DNA of 64,000 bases from Ligilactobacillus cholophilus (lineage in GTDB: Bacteria; Bacillota; Bacilli; Lactobacillales; Lactobacillaceae), in NCBI RefSeq assembly GCF_030389495.1, contig NZ_CP127832.1:1116001-1180000 (forward strand), given 5' to 3'. The stretch's first letter is position 1; each line of letters begins with the position of its first letter. The notes below the pieces were generated by a model that worked only from the letters and a program-made list of their open reading frames with translations, searched no databases and was not told where the DNA came from. The position numbers and the translations under genes were made by a program. This document shows, in pieces, positions 26,749 to 34,811 of the stretch.

Positions 26749-29049
26749 TTAATGGCGTTTAAAGATAATAGCTGATCCTGCCAAAGCTAAAAGAACCATT
26801 CCAATAACTACAATTGAACTTGTATTCATTTCACCTGTTTGTGGAAGGACTTGATTCTTACCTTTATTTTGACTTGTACCATTTTTAGCTTCACTTGTTG
26901 AACTTGAACCATTTGCTACACCAATAGCACCATGTTCATTTGAACTTACAGTCGTTTCACTAACTGAATTTTCACTATTATTTGTTGCAACTGATGCCTT
27001 TTCACCATTTACATCATTTACTTTTGATTCATTCTTAGAGTTCATCTTATTTGATGAAATTTCACTTGTTACACTCTTAGCATTAACTTCACTTGATGAT
27101 GTTTCTTCAACTGTTTTTGCTGAACTTGAGCTACTTGTTGTTACTACAGCAGGTACTCTATCTATGCTTGAACTACTTGATGAAACTTTACTTGCTGAGC
27201 TTTCTGAACTTGCATTACTTGATGAAAGTTCAATTGATAAACTTGAACTTTCTGAATTCAAGCTACTTGATACATGTTTTACACTTGTATTGCTTGATGA
27301 AATTTCACTTGATGCATTATTGCTTTCGCTTGAGCTGCTTGATACTTCACTTGATGTGCTATTGCTTTCACTTGAGCTGCTTGGCACTTCACTTGATATA
27401 CTACTGCTTTCGCTTGAGCTACTTGGTACTTCACTTGATGTGCTATTGCTTTCGCTTGAGCTGCTTGACACTTCACTTGATGTGCTATTGCTTTCACTTG
27501 AGCTGCTTGGCACTTCACTTGATATACTACTGCTTTCGCTTGAGCTACTTGGTACTTCACTTGATGCGCTACTGCTTTCACTTGAGCTGCTTGGTACTTC
27601 GCTTGATGCGCTACTGCTTTCACTTGAGCTGCTTGGTACTTCGCTTGATGTGCTATTGCTTTCGCTTGAACTGCTTGATGAACTTACTGGGATTTTCACA
27701 TTTGAAACTATATTATCTGTTGGAAGATCTGAATCAATCATCTTACCTTGTTGAATTGTAAATTGATATTGTTTATCACTCAATTCATATCCATCTGGTG
27801 CTTGAACTTCCTTTAATACATACTTACCATCTAATAAATTATCAAATGCAATCTTTCCTTCAGCATCACTAGTTGCCGTCATTGTCTTACCAGAAGTTGT
27901 ATTTGTTAATTCAAATTTTGCTCCTGCTAATAAAGTATGTGAATCTGCATCTTCTTTTAATAAAGTTAATTTTCCACTACTATATCCAATGATTTCACCT
28001 TGTCCATGTTGTTGGATTGTAATATTTGCCTTATCTGTGAAATTCTCATTACCATATGCCATTTCTGCACCGTTATCATATGAAGCTCCTGTTTCAGGAT
28101 TTTCTAACATACAACGATATGAAATAGCCCATTTTGTTCCAGCTAATGTACCATTAGGATCAGTTACCGTAAATCCACCTGTTGGTTGATTCTTATCAAC
28201 GTTAATTCCATGTTGTTCCAATTCATTAACTGTGTACACAAATTTATTTCCTTGTGCATCCGTTAAATAAAAACGCCAACTATTCCAATCAATTGGTACA
28301 CTTGGTGAAGGAGTATCTGTAATCACAATTGGTCCTTGTGCATTTGCTGACACAGTTCCATAAACTGACCAATTTAGATTTCCATCTGTTCCTTGATATC
28401 CACCTTTTGTTAATCCAGCAACTGTTGTATCAGGAGGTGTTACAGGTTGTGAACTTTGATTTCCACTATTAACACCACTATTAGACGATGAAGAATTATT
28501 TGTTGAGGTAGTAATTACAATACTTGGGCCTTGAACGTTAGTTCCCCAATCCTTACTAATGTCAACTTTTCCATCTATTCCACTAATTGTAGAACCTTTT
28601 TCTGCGATAGCTTGAAATGTAAATGTTCCACTAAATCCATTTGTTAGTTGTGTTATTCCATCATTAAAAGTAATAGTCACTGTATAACCATTAACTTCTG
28701 CTGTGGCAGCATCCGCGATAGTTGAACCATCCGGTGCTGTTGCTGAAATTGGAATCGTTGTCCGAATTCCATGTAGTCCTCCTGAAGATGAACTTGGTTG
28801 TGGCAACGAAATTGTAAGCTTATCTCCCGGTTTTACATTTCCGTTTCCACTAAATCCAACCGTTATGGCAACCTTCTCTCCATCCTTAACTTCAGAACTA
28901 CTTGTACTGATGTTAGTAATTTTGACATTCTCATTTGTCGTTGAAGCAAATGATGAAGTAGTGCCAATAAAAATTGAACTAAATAAAATTATAATTGCAA
29001 AAATTATATTATTTTTGCTCATTAAGATTCGCTTAAACCTTTTTTCCAT
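26749..29049 (-). CDS. Serine-rich LPQTG cell-wall adhesin with SpaA-type domain
   Basis: 766 residues from the ATG at 29047-29049 (GGTGA six bases before); a TTG at 29067 is also possible. Order: signal peptide ending near SSFAS; a collagen/fibrinogen-binding-like region in which KLTISLPQP and FNDGITQLTNGFSGTFTF (part: NGFSGTFTF) recall Agg/SdrC-type adhesion domains; a second beta domain; a SpaA/Cna-B domain (GAKFELTNTTSG...LKEVQAPDGYEL); nine 14-residue Ser repeats; a Ser/Asn-rich stalk; and LPQTGE, membrane helix and KRH. Sortase would link it to peptidoglycan. A LacI-type box lies 220 bp upstream but belongs to the opposite strand. Confidence 0.87.
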   Translation of the reverse strand: MEKRFKRILMSKNNIIFAIIILFSSIFIGTTSSFASTTNENVKITNISTSSSEVKDGEKVAITVGFSGNGNVKPGDKLTISLPQPSSSSGGLHGIRTTIPISATAPDGSTIADAATAEVNGYTVTITFNDGITQLTNGFSGTFTFQAIAEKGSTISGIDGKVDISKDWGTNVQGPSIVITTSTNNSSSSNSGVNSGNQSSQPVTPPDTTVAGLTKGGYQGTDGNLNWSVYGTVSANAQGPIVITDTPSPSVPIDWNSWRFYLTDAQGNKFVYTVNELEQHGINVDKNQPTGGFTVTDPNGTLAGTKWAISYRCMLENPETGASYDNGAEMAYGNENFTDKANITIQQHGQGEIIGYSSGKLTLLKEDADSHTLLAGAKFELTNTTSGKTMTATSDAEGKIAFDNLLDGKYVLKEVQAPDGYELSDKQYQFTIQQGKMIDSDLPTDNIVSNVKIPVSSSSSSSESNSTSSEVPSSSSESSSASSEVPSSSSESSSASSEVPSSSSESSSISSEVPSSSSESNSTSSEVSSSSSESNSTSSEVPSSSSESSSISSEVPSSSSESNSTSSEVSSSSSESNNASSEISSSNTSVKHVSSSLNSESSSLSIELSSSNASSESSASKVSSSSSSIDRVPAVVTTSSSSSAKTVEETSSSEVNAKSVTSEISSNKMNSKNESKVNDVNGEKASVATNNSENSVSETTVSSNEHGAIGVANGSSSTSEAKNGTSQNKGKNQVLPQTGEMNTSSIVVIGMVLLALAGSAIIFKRH
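27298..27675 (-). repeat. Nine 42-bp tandem repeats in the adhesin gene
   Basis: The nine units encode SSSSES-x-x-x-SSEVP-type 14-mers. Positions 7-9 vary (NST, SSA, SSI, NNA) and the last residue is P or S. Units 4-5 and 7-8 are the same pair, so multi-unit duplication has occurred. Such coding repeats change stalk length by slippage or recombination. Confidence 0.85.
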
Positions 29050-29269
29050 TTTTTTCACCGCTTTCAATATTCCATAAATTATTCGAAAAAACGTTTTAAT
29101 TTTTAGTCATAATTTATTTCACATTTCAACGCTATCAGTGAGTGATTATAAATAGATTGGTTTTCAATTTCAATTTTTCGATCACAATCCTATAAAACTT
29201 AATAGAATCTAAAATAATATTTGAATACCTTAAATCACAAATACAAAGAAAATGATCATTTTTATTTTA

Positions 29270-29307
29270 TGTAAACGATTGCAAAAGGCGGTATTATTTA
29301 ATATAAT
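29270..29307 (+). promoter_or_regulatory. Promoter with LacI/CcpA operator facing a short transcript
   Basis: The box TGTAAACGATTGCA (29270-29283) fits the cre/MalR dyad at 13 of 14 positions and overlaps the -35 TTGCAA (29279-29284). A 17-bp spacer and TATAAT (29302-29307) follow. The layout is the same as at the two maltose promoters. Confidence 0.65.
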
Positions 29308-29313
29308 TAACTT

Positions 29314-29444
29314 GTTGATATTTATAAAACTGCAATCTAGTTTTTGATAATATCATCACTCAAAAAAGTAAACATACTATTCCAAATAATTCATTTACGT
29401 ATAATCTGTTAGATTTTTGTGGGCAAATCTAGCAGATTTTTTTA
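29314..29444 (+). ncRNA. Candidate small RNA or leader attenuator of about 130 nt
   Basis: It starts just after the regulated promoter and ends in the terminator at 29403-29443. No start codon with an SD lies inside. It could be a sugar-regulated small RNA, or an attenuated leader of the marR operon, although marR has its own promoter downstream. With the adhesin promoter region it fills the gap 29050-29548. Confidence 0.48.
29403..29443 (+). terminator. Terminator of the candidate small RNA
   Basis: AATCTGTTAGATTT (29403-29416) pairs with AAATCTAGCAGATT (29425-29438), one G-T pair, followed by T7 on the plus strand only. Confidence 0.8.
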
Positions 29445-29475
29445 TACTAAATTCCTGATTTTATTAGTTAAAACA

Positions 29476-29529
29476 TTGATTTTTCCAAAAAATTCGACTA
29501 AAATAATCGATTGTTAGTTATCTAACAAT
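29476..29529 (+). promoter_or_regulatory. marR promoter with palindromic MarR operator
   Basis: TTGATT (29476-29481), a 17-bp spacer and TAAAAT (29499-29504). Over the start point lies ATTGTTAG-TTAT-CTAACAAT (29510-29529), a perfect dyad of the TAG/CTA-centred form bound by MarR proteins, so autorepression is expected. Confidence 0.7.
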
Positions 29530-29548
29530 TTTATGAAGGAGAGGCAGA

Positions 29549-29989
29549 TTGAAAAATACCGGAAGATTGTTAAGAATGGCAAGTAATCATCTAACTAAAC
29601 AATTAGATGATTTTGCACAAAACTTTAATCTTACATGGAATCAAATGACTTTGATTGATTATTTATCCAGATGTCAACCATGTACTCAAAAAGAGATTGA
29701 AACTGAATTTACCATCCAACGTTCGACAGCAACCGTCATGATTCAACGCATGGAGAAAAAAGGTCTCATCGAGCGTCAAGTCAGTCCTACTGATTCACGT
29801 CAACGAGTTGTTTTACTAACTGATAAAGCAACTCCACTCATTAGTGAAGTTCACAAATTCATGATTAATCAACAAAAACAAATGGAAAAATATTTCTCAG
29901 AGTCAGAAATCGATAATTTTGAAAAAATGTTACGTTTTTTCATTAATGATTCGTATAGATATGAAAATAAAGAGAAAGAGGTCAAATAA
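29549..29989 (+). CDS. MarR-family transcriptional regulator
   Basis: 146 residues, winged-helix fold: QKEIETEFTIQRSTATVMIQRMEKKGLIER (core: QRSTATVMIQRMEKKG) is the recognition helix and wing start, followed by SPTDSRQRVVLLT. The TTG start at 29549 follows AAGGAGAGG. It lies 2 bp before an MFS multidrug-type exporter gene. The operator at 29510-29529 suggests that it represses both genes until an inducer binds. Confidence 0.88.
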   Translation: MKNTGRLLRMASNHLTKQLDDFAQNFNLTWNQMTLIDYLSRCQPCTQKEIETEFTIQRSTATVMIQRMEKKGLIERQVSPTDSRQRVVLLTDKATPLISEVHKFMINQQKQMEKYFSESEIDNFEKMLRFFINDSYRYENKEKEVK

Positions 29990-29991
29990 AT

Positions 29992-31395
29992 TTGAGTGAA
30001 AAGAAACAAAAAAATTTATGGTTAGTTATGTTAGGGCCAATGATTGGTGCATTTGTCGGAATGTTTTCCGAAACTTCCTTAAACATCGCTCTTCCACAAC
30101 TTTCACAAAGTCTACATATTGGTAATGCAACCCTCCAATGGTTAGTTACTGGCTACATGTTAGTTATCGGAATTGTGTTACCATTATCAAGTTTACTTAC
30201 TAAATGGTTTTCAACACGAAAACTTATTACATTTGGTTTAGGATGTTTCCTATCTGGAGCAATTATTTCTGCCTGCGCTCCTTCCTTTGTTCCTTTATTA
30301 ATTGGTCGTTTGATCCAAGGAATCGGAACTGGAATTATCTTGCCATTAATGTTTACTGTCGCAATGAGCATCTTCCCTCCTCAAAAATTAGGAACAGCTA
30401 TGGGTGTCTGTGCACTTGTTATCATGTTTGCTCCAGCAATTGGACCTACACTAACTGGGTTTATCCTTGCTAAACTTTCATGGCACTGGATTTTCTGGAT
30501 GTTCGTTCCAATTCTATTAATTGCTCTTTTCTTCGACTTAAAATATTTAGTTAATATTAGTGAAATTACCAAACCAAAAGTTGATTTCATCTCAATTGTA
30601 GAATCTGCTGTTGGTTTCAGTTTAATCGTTATGGGTTCAAGTCTTGCTGCTGAAATTGGTTGGCTATCACCAATCGTGCTTGGCTGTTTAATCGGTGGCG
30701 CGATCATCTTATTCTTTTATGCTAAACGCCAACTTAAAATCGATAATCCAATTTTAAATTTACGCGTTTTCAAAAAAGAAGCATTTAGCAAAGGCTCATT
30801 CCTAGTAATGTTAGACTTCGCAACAATTCTTGCTGCAATGTATATTCTTCCACAATTTATCCAAAGAAGTATGATGATCCCTGTTGCTTTAACCGGAATC
30901 ATTATGTTACCTGGTGGAATTGTGAATGCATTAGTTTCAGCAATTGCTGGGAAATTATATGATAACTATGGTGTAAAAACAATTGCTATTATTGGTTTTA
31001 TAATCGCAACAATTGGTGCAATCTTACTTTCATTAGTTTCACCAAAAACTTCAATTGCTTACGTTATTATGTCACACGTTATCTTGATGATTGGATGTCC
31101 ACTTGCAATGTCACCATCACAAACACATGCGTTGAATTCATTAGACGTTACAGAAAATGCTGATGGAAGTACCATTATTAATACACTTCAACAAATCGTT
31201 GGAGCAATTTCAACTGCCGTTGCAACCAGTCTTCTTGGTTTAGGTGCTGCTTCATACCATGGACACAGCACTGCAGCTGCATTTGCAAATGGTTCACACT
31301 ACGGTTTCTACTTCACAATCATTTTAATCTTGATCGGTTTAGTAGTTTCCTTAACTCTTAAAAAAGAACCTAAGTCAAAAGATATCAATTTATAA
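29992..31395 (+). CDS. MFS drug exporter, DHA2 (14-helix) type
   Basis: 467 residues. ETSLNIALPQL in helix 1, WLVTGYMLVIGIVLPLSS in helix 2, GRLIQGIGTGIILPL and GPTLTGFI (motif C) mark the EmrB/LmrB-like proton antiporters. It starts with TTG 29992 after AAAGAGGT. It is coupled to marR, so efflux of a toxic organic compound is likely; the substrate is not visible. Confidence 0.87.
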   Translation: MSEKKQKNLWLVMLGPMIGAFVGMFSETSLNIALPQLSQSLHIGNATLQWLVTGYMLVIGIVLPLSSLLTKWFSTRKLITFGLGCFLSGAIISACAPSFVPLLIGRLIQGIGTGIILPLMFTVAMSIFPPQKLGTAMGVCALVIMFAPAIGPTLTGFILAKLSWHWIFWMFVPILLIALFFDLKYLVNISEITKPKVDFISIVESAVGFSLIVMGSSLAAEIGWLSPIVLGCLIGGAIILFFYAKRQLKIDNPILNLRVFKKEAFSKGSFLVMLDFATILAAMYILPQFIQRSMMIPVALTGIIMLPGGIVNALVSAIAGKLYDNYGVKTIAIIGFIIATIGAILLSLVSPKTSIAYVIMSHVILMIGCPLAMSPSQTHALNSLDVTENADGSTIINTLQQIVGAISTAVATSLLGLGAASYHGHSTAAAFANGSHYGFYFTIILILIGLVVSLTLKKEPKSKDINL

Positions 31396-31404
31396 AATAA
31401 AAAA

Positions 31405-31437
31405 GTCCCGGTTGCTTAATTGCAACCGGGCTTTTTT
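31405..31437. terminator. Bidirectional terminator
   Basis: CCCGGTTGC (31407-31415) pairs with GCAACCGGG (31422-31430), with A and T runs outside. It serves the MFS exporter and the converging hydrolase gene. Confidence 0.9.
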
Positions 31438-31439
31438 TA

Positions 31440-32390
31440 TTAATCAACAGTTATAATTTCTGTCCCTTTTGAATTATTTTCATCCAATTTAGCCTTGTGA
31501 ATATTTACATCATTAAATCTATTGTAATAGTATGTCTGTGTTTTTTGTGAATAACATGCTGTATACATTGTATACTCTTTTTGGTTTTCTCCATTAACAA
31601 CACTTCCTAAAGGCATTGCAACAGCTTTTAAGATATTAAACATCCGCGAAACACCTTCAATTTCAGTATCAGTTGTTGGATAAACTGCATTTAGGTATGC
31701 TGCCTTAACAAATCTTGATTGAGGTGTACTATCTCCTGGCAATCCAAATGAGCCTGTCCCCACACCTTGTGGAACAACCTTTCTTCTATTCCATTCTGAT
31801 GAAGTCCGATCATTAGGGGTTAGGCCAACATAATTATCCAAATTTTGTAAGTGCCAAGGGAATTGTGGATTGTTAGTCAAAGTACATACTTCATCATCAT
31901 ATACATTCATTCCATCTTTAGTTTGTTCCACTACAATTGTGTCATTTTTGTCTGAAATCAACCAATGTGTTGGAGATGGTTGCAACTGTTCACTAAAAGC
32001 CGTATTTACAATATTAACCTTGTCTTTAATTACTTCCTTTGCTTCTTTAACGGTCTTAAAGTTCTCCAAGACCCAAACAATAAATTCAAATGAAGTAATA
32101 TTATATTTACCTTCTACTTTTTCTGGTGAGTAATAAGCATTATTAGGAAACATCAAACCAGCCATACACAAATCAGAAGTATTCCCCTCAAAGAATAGCG
32201 GATAATTACCAATATTTAAACCCATTCCAATGATTGGTTTAGATAAAGTTTGAGCTGGCAAATTACGATATTCCATTTTATATCCTGCAGGAGCAATGAT
32301 TGGTTTCTCCCCAAAATCTATACCATAATCCAAATTACGACCAAAAAACATTTGATCATTAGAATCATTAAACTTAATACCTGTACACAT
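31440..32390 (-). CDS. bsh: Choloylglycine hydrolase (bile salt hydrolase)
   Basis: 316 residues, Ntn-hydrolase. Cys2 becomes the N-terminal nucleophile after Met removal. Arg18 and Asp21 (FGRNLDY), the TNNPQFPW segment (Asn near 172) and PQSRFV (Arg near 225) complete the active site. The GLMFPNNAYY and THWLISDK segments match lactobacillar BSH proteins. It cuts glycine or taurine from bile salts in the cytoplasm. Penicillin V acylase is the close alternative and cannot be excluded. It has its own promoter with a cre-like box, so carbon control is likely. Confidence 0.85.
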   Translation of the reverse strand: MCTGIKFNDSNDQMFFGRNLDYGIDFGEKPIIAPAGYKMEYRNLPAQTLSKPIIGMGLNIGNYPLFFEGNTSDLCMAGLMFPNNAYYSPEKVEGKYNITSFEFIVWVLENFKTVKEAKEVIKDKVNIVNTAFSEQLQPSPTHWLISDKNDTIVVEQTKDGMNVYDDEVCTLTNNPQFPWHLQNLDNYVGLTPNDRTSSEWNRRKVVPQGVGTGSFGLPGDSTPQSRFVKAAYLNAVYPTTDTEIEGVSRMFNILKAVAMPLGSVVNGENQKEYTMYTACYSQKTQTYYYNRFNDVNIHKAKLDENNSKGTEIITVD

Positions 32391-32453
32391 ATAAATTCAC
32401 CTTTTTCTGTTCAATTGATCTTGGAATGCAAATAATTCCTGTCACGTCGAACC

Positions 32454-32482
32454 ATTATATCATTCGTGGTTAGCGCTTTCAA
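32454..32482 (-). promoter_or_regulatory. bsh promoter with overlapping cre-like box
   Basis: On the minus strand: TTGAAA (32477-32482), a 17-bp spacer and TATAAT (32454-32459). TGAAAGCGCTAACC (32468-32481) fits the cre consensus at 13 of 14 positions and covers the -35. Confidence 0.72.
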
Positions 32483-32506
32483 AAAAGATGCTTTATTGCA
32501 CAAAAA

Positions 32507-32536
32507 AAGTTTTAGTTAATCATTTAACTAAAACTT
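32507..32536 (-). terminator. Terminator of the mntH-usp operon
   Basis: A 13-bp stem (32507-32519 with 32524-32536), loop TCAT, followed by T7 on the minus strand. Confidence 0.85.
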
Positions 32537-32577
32537 CAACGTTATAATTTATATTTTGTACAAATATTAATAGTATA

Positions 32578-33021
32578 TTAGCGTACAACTAACACAGAAA
32601 CTGGTGAATATTTTGCCATATAAGCAGCTTGTGAACCAAAATATTTACCTAATCCGTCTTTAGCTAAAGCACCAACGACAAGTAAATCTGGATTTACTTC
32701 AGGAATAACTTTTTTGATAATTGTTTCCCCTGCATCACCTTGTGCAGTGATTGTCTTTACCTTCTTGATTCCTGATTCTAATGCAATTTTTTTATAACCC
32801 TTAATGTGCTCATTAAGTTCGTCAATCGATTTATGAATATAGTCAACATCTAAAACTTGATAAACGTTCATTTCATCTGTTTCTATAATTGATGTTATAT
32901 ATAAAGTTGCATCTAATTCTTTAGCTCTTTGCATTGCTACACGAAAAGCTAATTGTGCATCTTCGGAATCGTCTACACCTACTAGAATTTTTCTAATGTT
33001 TTTAATCTTTTCTATACTCAT
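32578..33021 (-). CDS. Universal stress protein (UspA family)
   Basis: 147 residues. ILVGVDDSEDAQLAF at the start and VVGALAKDGLGKYFGSQAAYMAKYSPVSVLVV, with the ATP-site pattern G-x2-G-x9-G partly kept (GALAKDGLGKYFGS), place it in the UspA family. It lies 8 bp after mntH in the same operon, a pairing often seen in lactobacilli. It probably binds ATP and serves stress signalling. Confidence 0.87.
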   Translation of the reverse strand: MSIEKIKNIRKILVGVDDSEDAQLAFRVAMQRAKELDATLYITSIIETDEMNVYQVLDVDYIHKSIDELNEHIKGYKKIALESGIKKVKTITAQGDAGETIIKKVIPEVNPDLLVVGALAKDGLGKYFGSQAAYMAKYSPVSVLVVR

Positions 33022-33029
33022 ATCGATTT

Positions 33030-34580
33030 CTATTCTCCTTGTTCTTTACCTATCTTTTGGTTGTTCTTATACATATCTATAATTACCCAAACTAATAACA
33101 TAATAATCATTACACTAATTACATATGCAACATTCTTCCCAATTACAACTTGTTCAGGTGTTGGATTAGAACTGAAGAAAGCTGTCATTTGATCAGGTAA
33201 ACCAGTTAAGTTCAAGTAAATCAATGCAATAACTGAGATCCAACCTAAAATCTTAACCCATAAACTATTTTTGAATTCACCCATTTCATTCTTACTATCT
33301 GTAAGCATCAATAGTGGAACCATTGAGAATGGCAATGCGAGTGATAAAAATACCTGAGAGTTAATCATTAAGTTATTAATGGCAATATGTTGTCTTGTAA
33401 CTGATTCCCCACTAGTTGTTAAGACACATAAAATAACTGGAATAACTGATAACAAACGAGTAACTAATCTACGAGCCCATAATGGCATTCGTAAATGAAT
33501 GAAACCTTCCATAATAACTTGACCAGTCAATGTTCCTGTAATTGTTGAATTTTGACCTGATGCAAGTAAAGCAACAGCAAACAAGATTGATAAAATACCT
33601 GTTTGAGCAACACTAGCTAAAATATGGTTATGTAATAATGTTGGTTCATTTAAAGCTTCAAACAAACCAAAGAATGAAGTGTCTTTAACAGCACCTGACT
33701 TGAAAACTGCAACACCCATAATCAAAAGTAATGCATTAACAAAGAAAGCACCTGTTAATTGAATGTTTGAATCCCATGTTGCAAACTTAACTGTTCTTTT
33801 AATATCGTCATGATTACGATGATCAAGTTCACGTGTTTGTGAAATTGATGAGTGCAAGTACAAGTTATGTGGCATAACTGTTGCCCCGATAATTCCTAAT
33901 GCACCTGTTAATGGAGTTTCACCATTAATTGATGGATGACTTGCTAACACATCTGCACTAGGCATTAAACCTCTAATTGCAGCACCCCAATCGGGATCTG
34001 ATAACAAGACTTCGTAAATAAATACAAATAAGATTACACAGATTAAACATACAACAATTGCTTCAATCTTACGGAATCCAATCTTGGCAAGTAATAATAA
34101 TAGCAAAACATCAAATACAGTAATGAAAACTGCAAGAATTAATGGAATATGGAATAATAAGTTCAACGCAATTGCAGCCCCAATTACTTCGGCAATATCT
34201 GTCGCCATAATCGCCATTTCCGTAAGTATCCATAAAATGATACCTAATGTTTTTCCTGTTCTAGCACGAATTGCTTGTGCTAAGTCCATTTGTGTTACAA
34301 TCCCTAATTTAGCAGCCATGTATTGTAGTAACATTGCAATCAAACTAGACATTAAGATAACTGACATCAGCAAGTACTGGAAGTTTTGACCTCCAGTAAT
34401 TGATGTTGCCCAATTACCTGGATCCATGTATCCAACAGCAACAAGTGCTCCTGGACCTGAATATGCTAATAATGTTTTCCAAAAGCCTGCGTCTTTTGGA
34501 GGAACATGTACAGTCCCGTTGATTTCTTCTAATGATTTACCATTAGCATACTCAACGAGATTTAAAGTGTTTTTTGACAT
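33030..34580 (-). CDS. mntH: Nramp-type Mn2+/H+ symporter
   Basis: 516 residues, 11 helices. The helix-1 motif YMDPGNWATS (DPGN; metal-binding Asp and Asn) and the helix-6 motif GATVMPHNLYLHSS (MPH, metal Met) are the Nramp metal site. Residue usage is typical of manganese import in lactobacilli, which use Mn against oxidative stress. Promoter: TTGCCT (34626-34631), a 16-bp spacer and TATACT (34604-34609). The AT-rich segment around the -35 could hold an MntR site, but I cannot define one. Confidence 0.92.
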   Translation of the reverse strand: MSKNTLNLVEYANGKSLEEINGTVHVPPKDAGFWKTLLAYSGPGALVAVGYMDPGNWATSITGGQNFQYLLMSVILMSSLIAMLLQYMAAKLGIVTQMDLAQAIRARTGKTLGIILWILTEMAIMATDIAEVIGAAIALNLLFHIPLILAVFITVFDVLLLLLLAKIGFRKIEAIVVCLICVILFVFIYEVLLSDPDWGAAIRGLMPSADVLASHPSINGETPLTGALGIIGATVMPHNLYLHSSISQTRELDHRNHDDIKRTVKFATWDSNIQLTGAFFVNALLLIMGVAVFKSGAVKDTSFFGLFEALNEPTLLHNHILASVAQTGILSILFAVALLASGQNSTITGTLTGQVIMEGFIHLRMPLWARRLVTRLLSVIPVILCVLTTSGESVTRQHIAINNLMINSQVFLSLALPFSMVPLLMLTDSKNEMGEFKNSLWVKILGWISVIALIYLNLTGLPDQMTAFFSSNPTPEQVVIGKNVAYVISVMIIMLLVWVIIDMYKNNQKIGKEQGE

Positions 34581-34770
34581 AATTTATCCTCCTATCCTTT
34601 TTTAGTATACCAAAGATAAATTTTTAGGCAAGGTTAACTTTTTAAAAAAATTAATTAATTTATTTTTTGTATGTTACTAACCTTTTACAAATCCTTTATT
34701 TACAACGTTTTTCTATCTTTAAAATTCTTTTAAAAAAATTTATTTTTTTAATTATTAAGCATCTAAACAA

Positions 34771-34803
34771 AAAAAGACTTAGGCATTTCGCCTAAGTCTT
34801 TTT
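34771..34803 (-). terminator. Terminator after the permease pair
   Basis: A perfect 14-bp stem (34771-34784 with 34790-34803), loop ATTTC, with A5 and T5 outer ends. Confidence 0.88.
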
Positions 34804-34811
34804 ATATCAAA

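Noticed and set aside
27298-27675. Regular 42-bp repeats as a CRISPR array
   Set aside because: The units are contiguous, without unique spacers, and lie in frame in the adhesin gene.
27093-27761. Long plus-strand open frames (222 and 196 residues) opposite the adhesin repeats
   Set aside because: They follow the 42-bp serine repeats on the other strand, have no SD and consist of Leu-rich repeat translations. They are shadows of the real gene.
29270-29283. cre box as regulator of the adhesin at 29049
   Set aside because: It is 220 bp upstream and is fused to a good promoter on the opposite strand, so the plus-strand transcript is the better target.
34604-34640. An MntR operator at the mntH promoter
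   Set aside because: The AT-rich segment around the -35 has no convincing dyad, so only the promoter is described.
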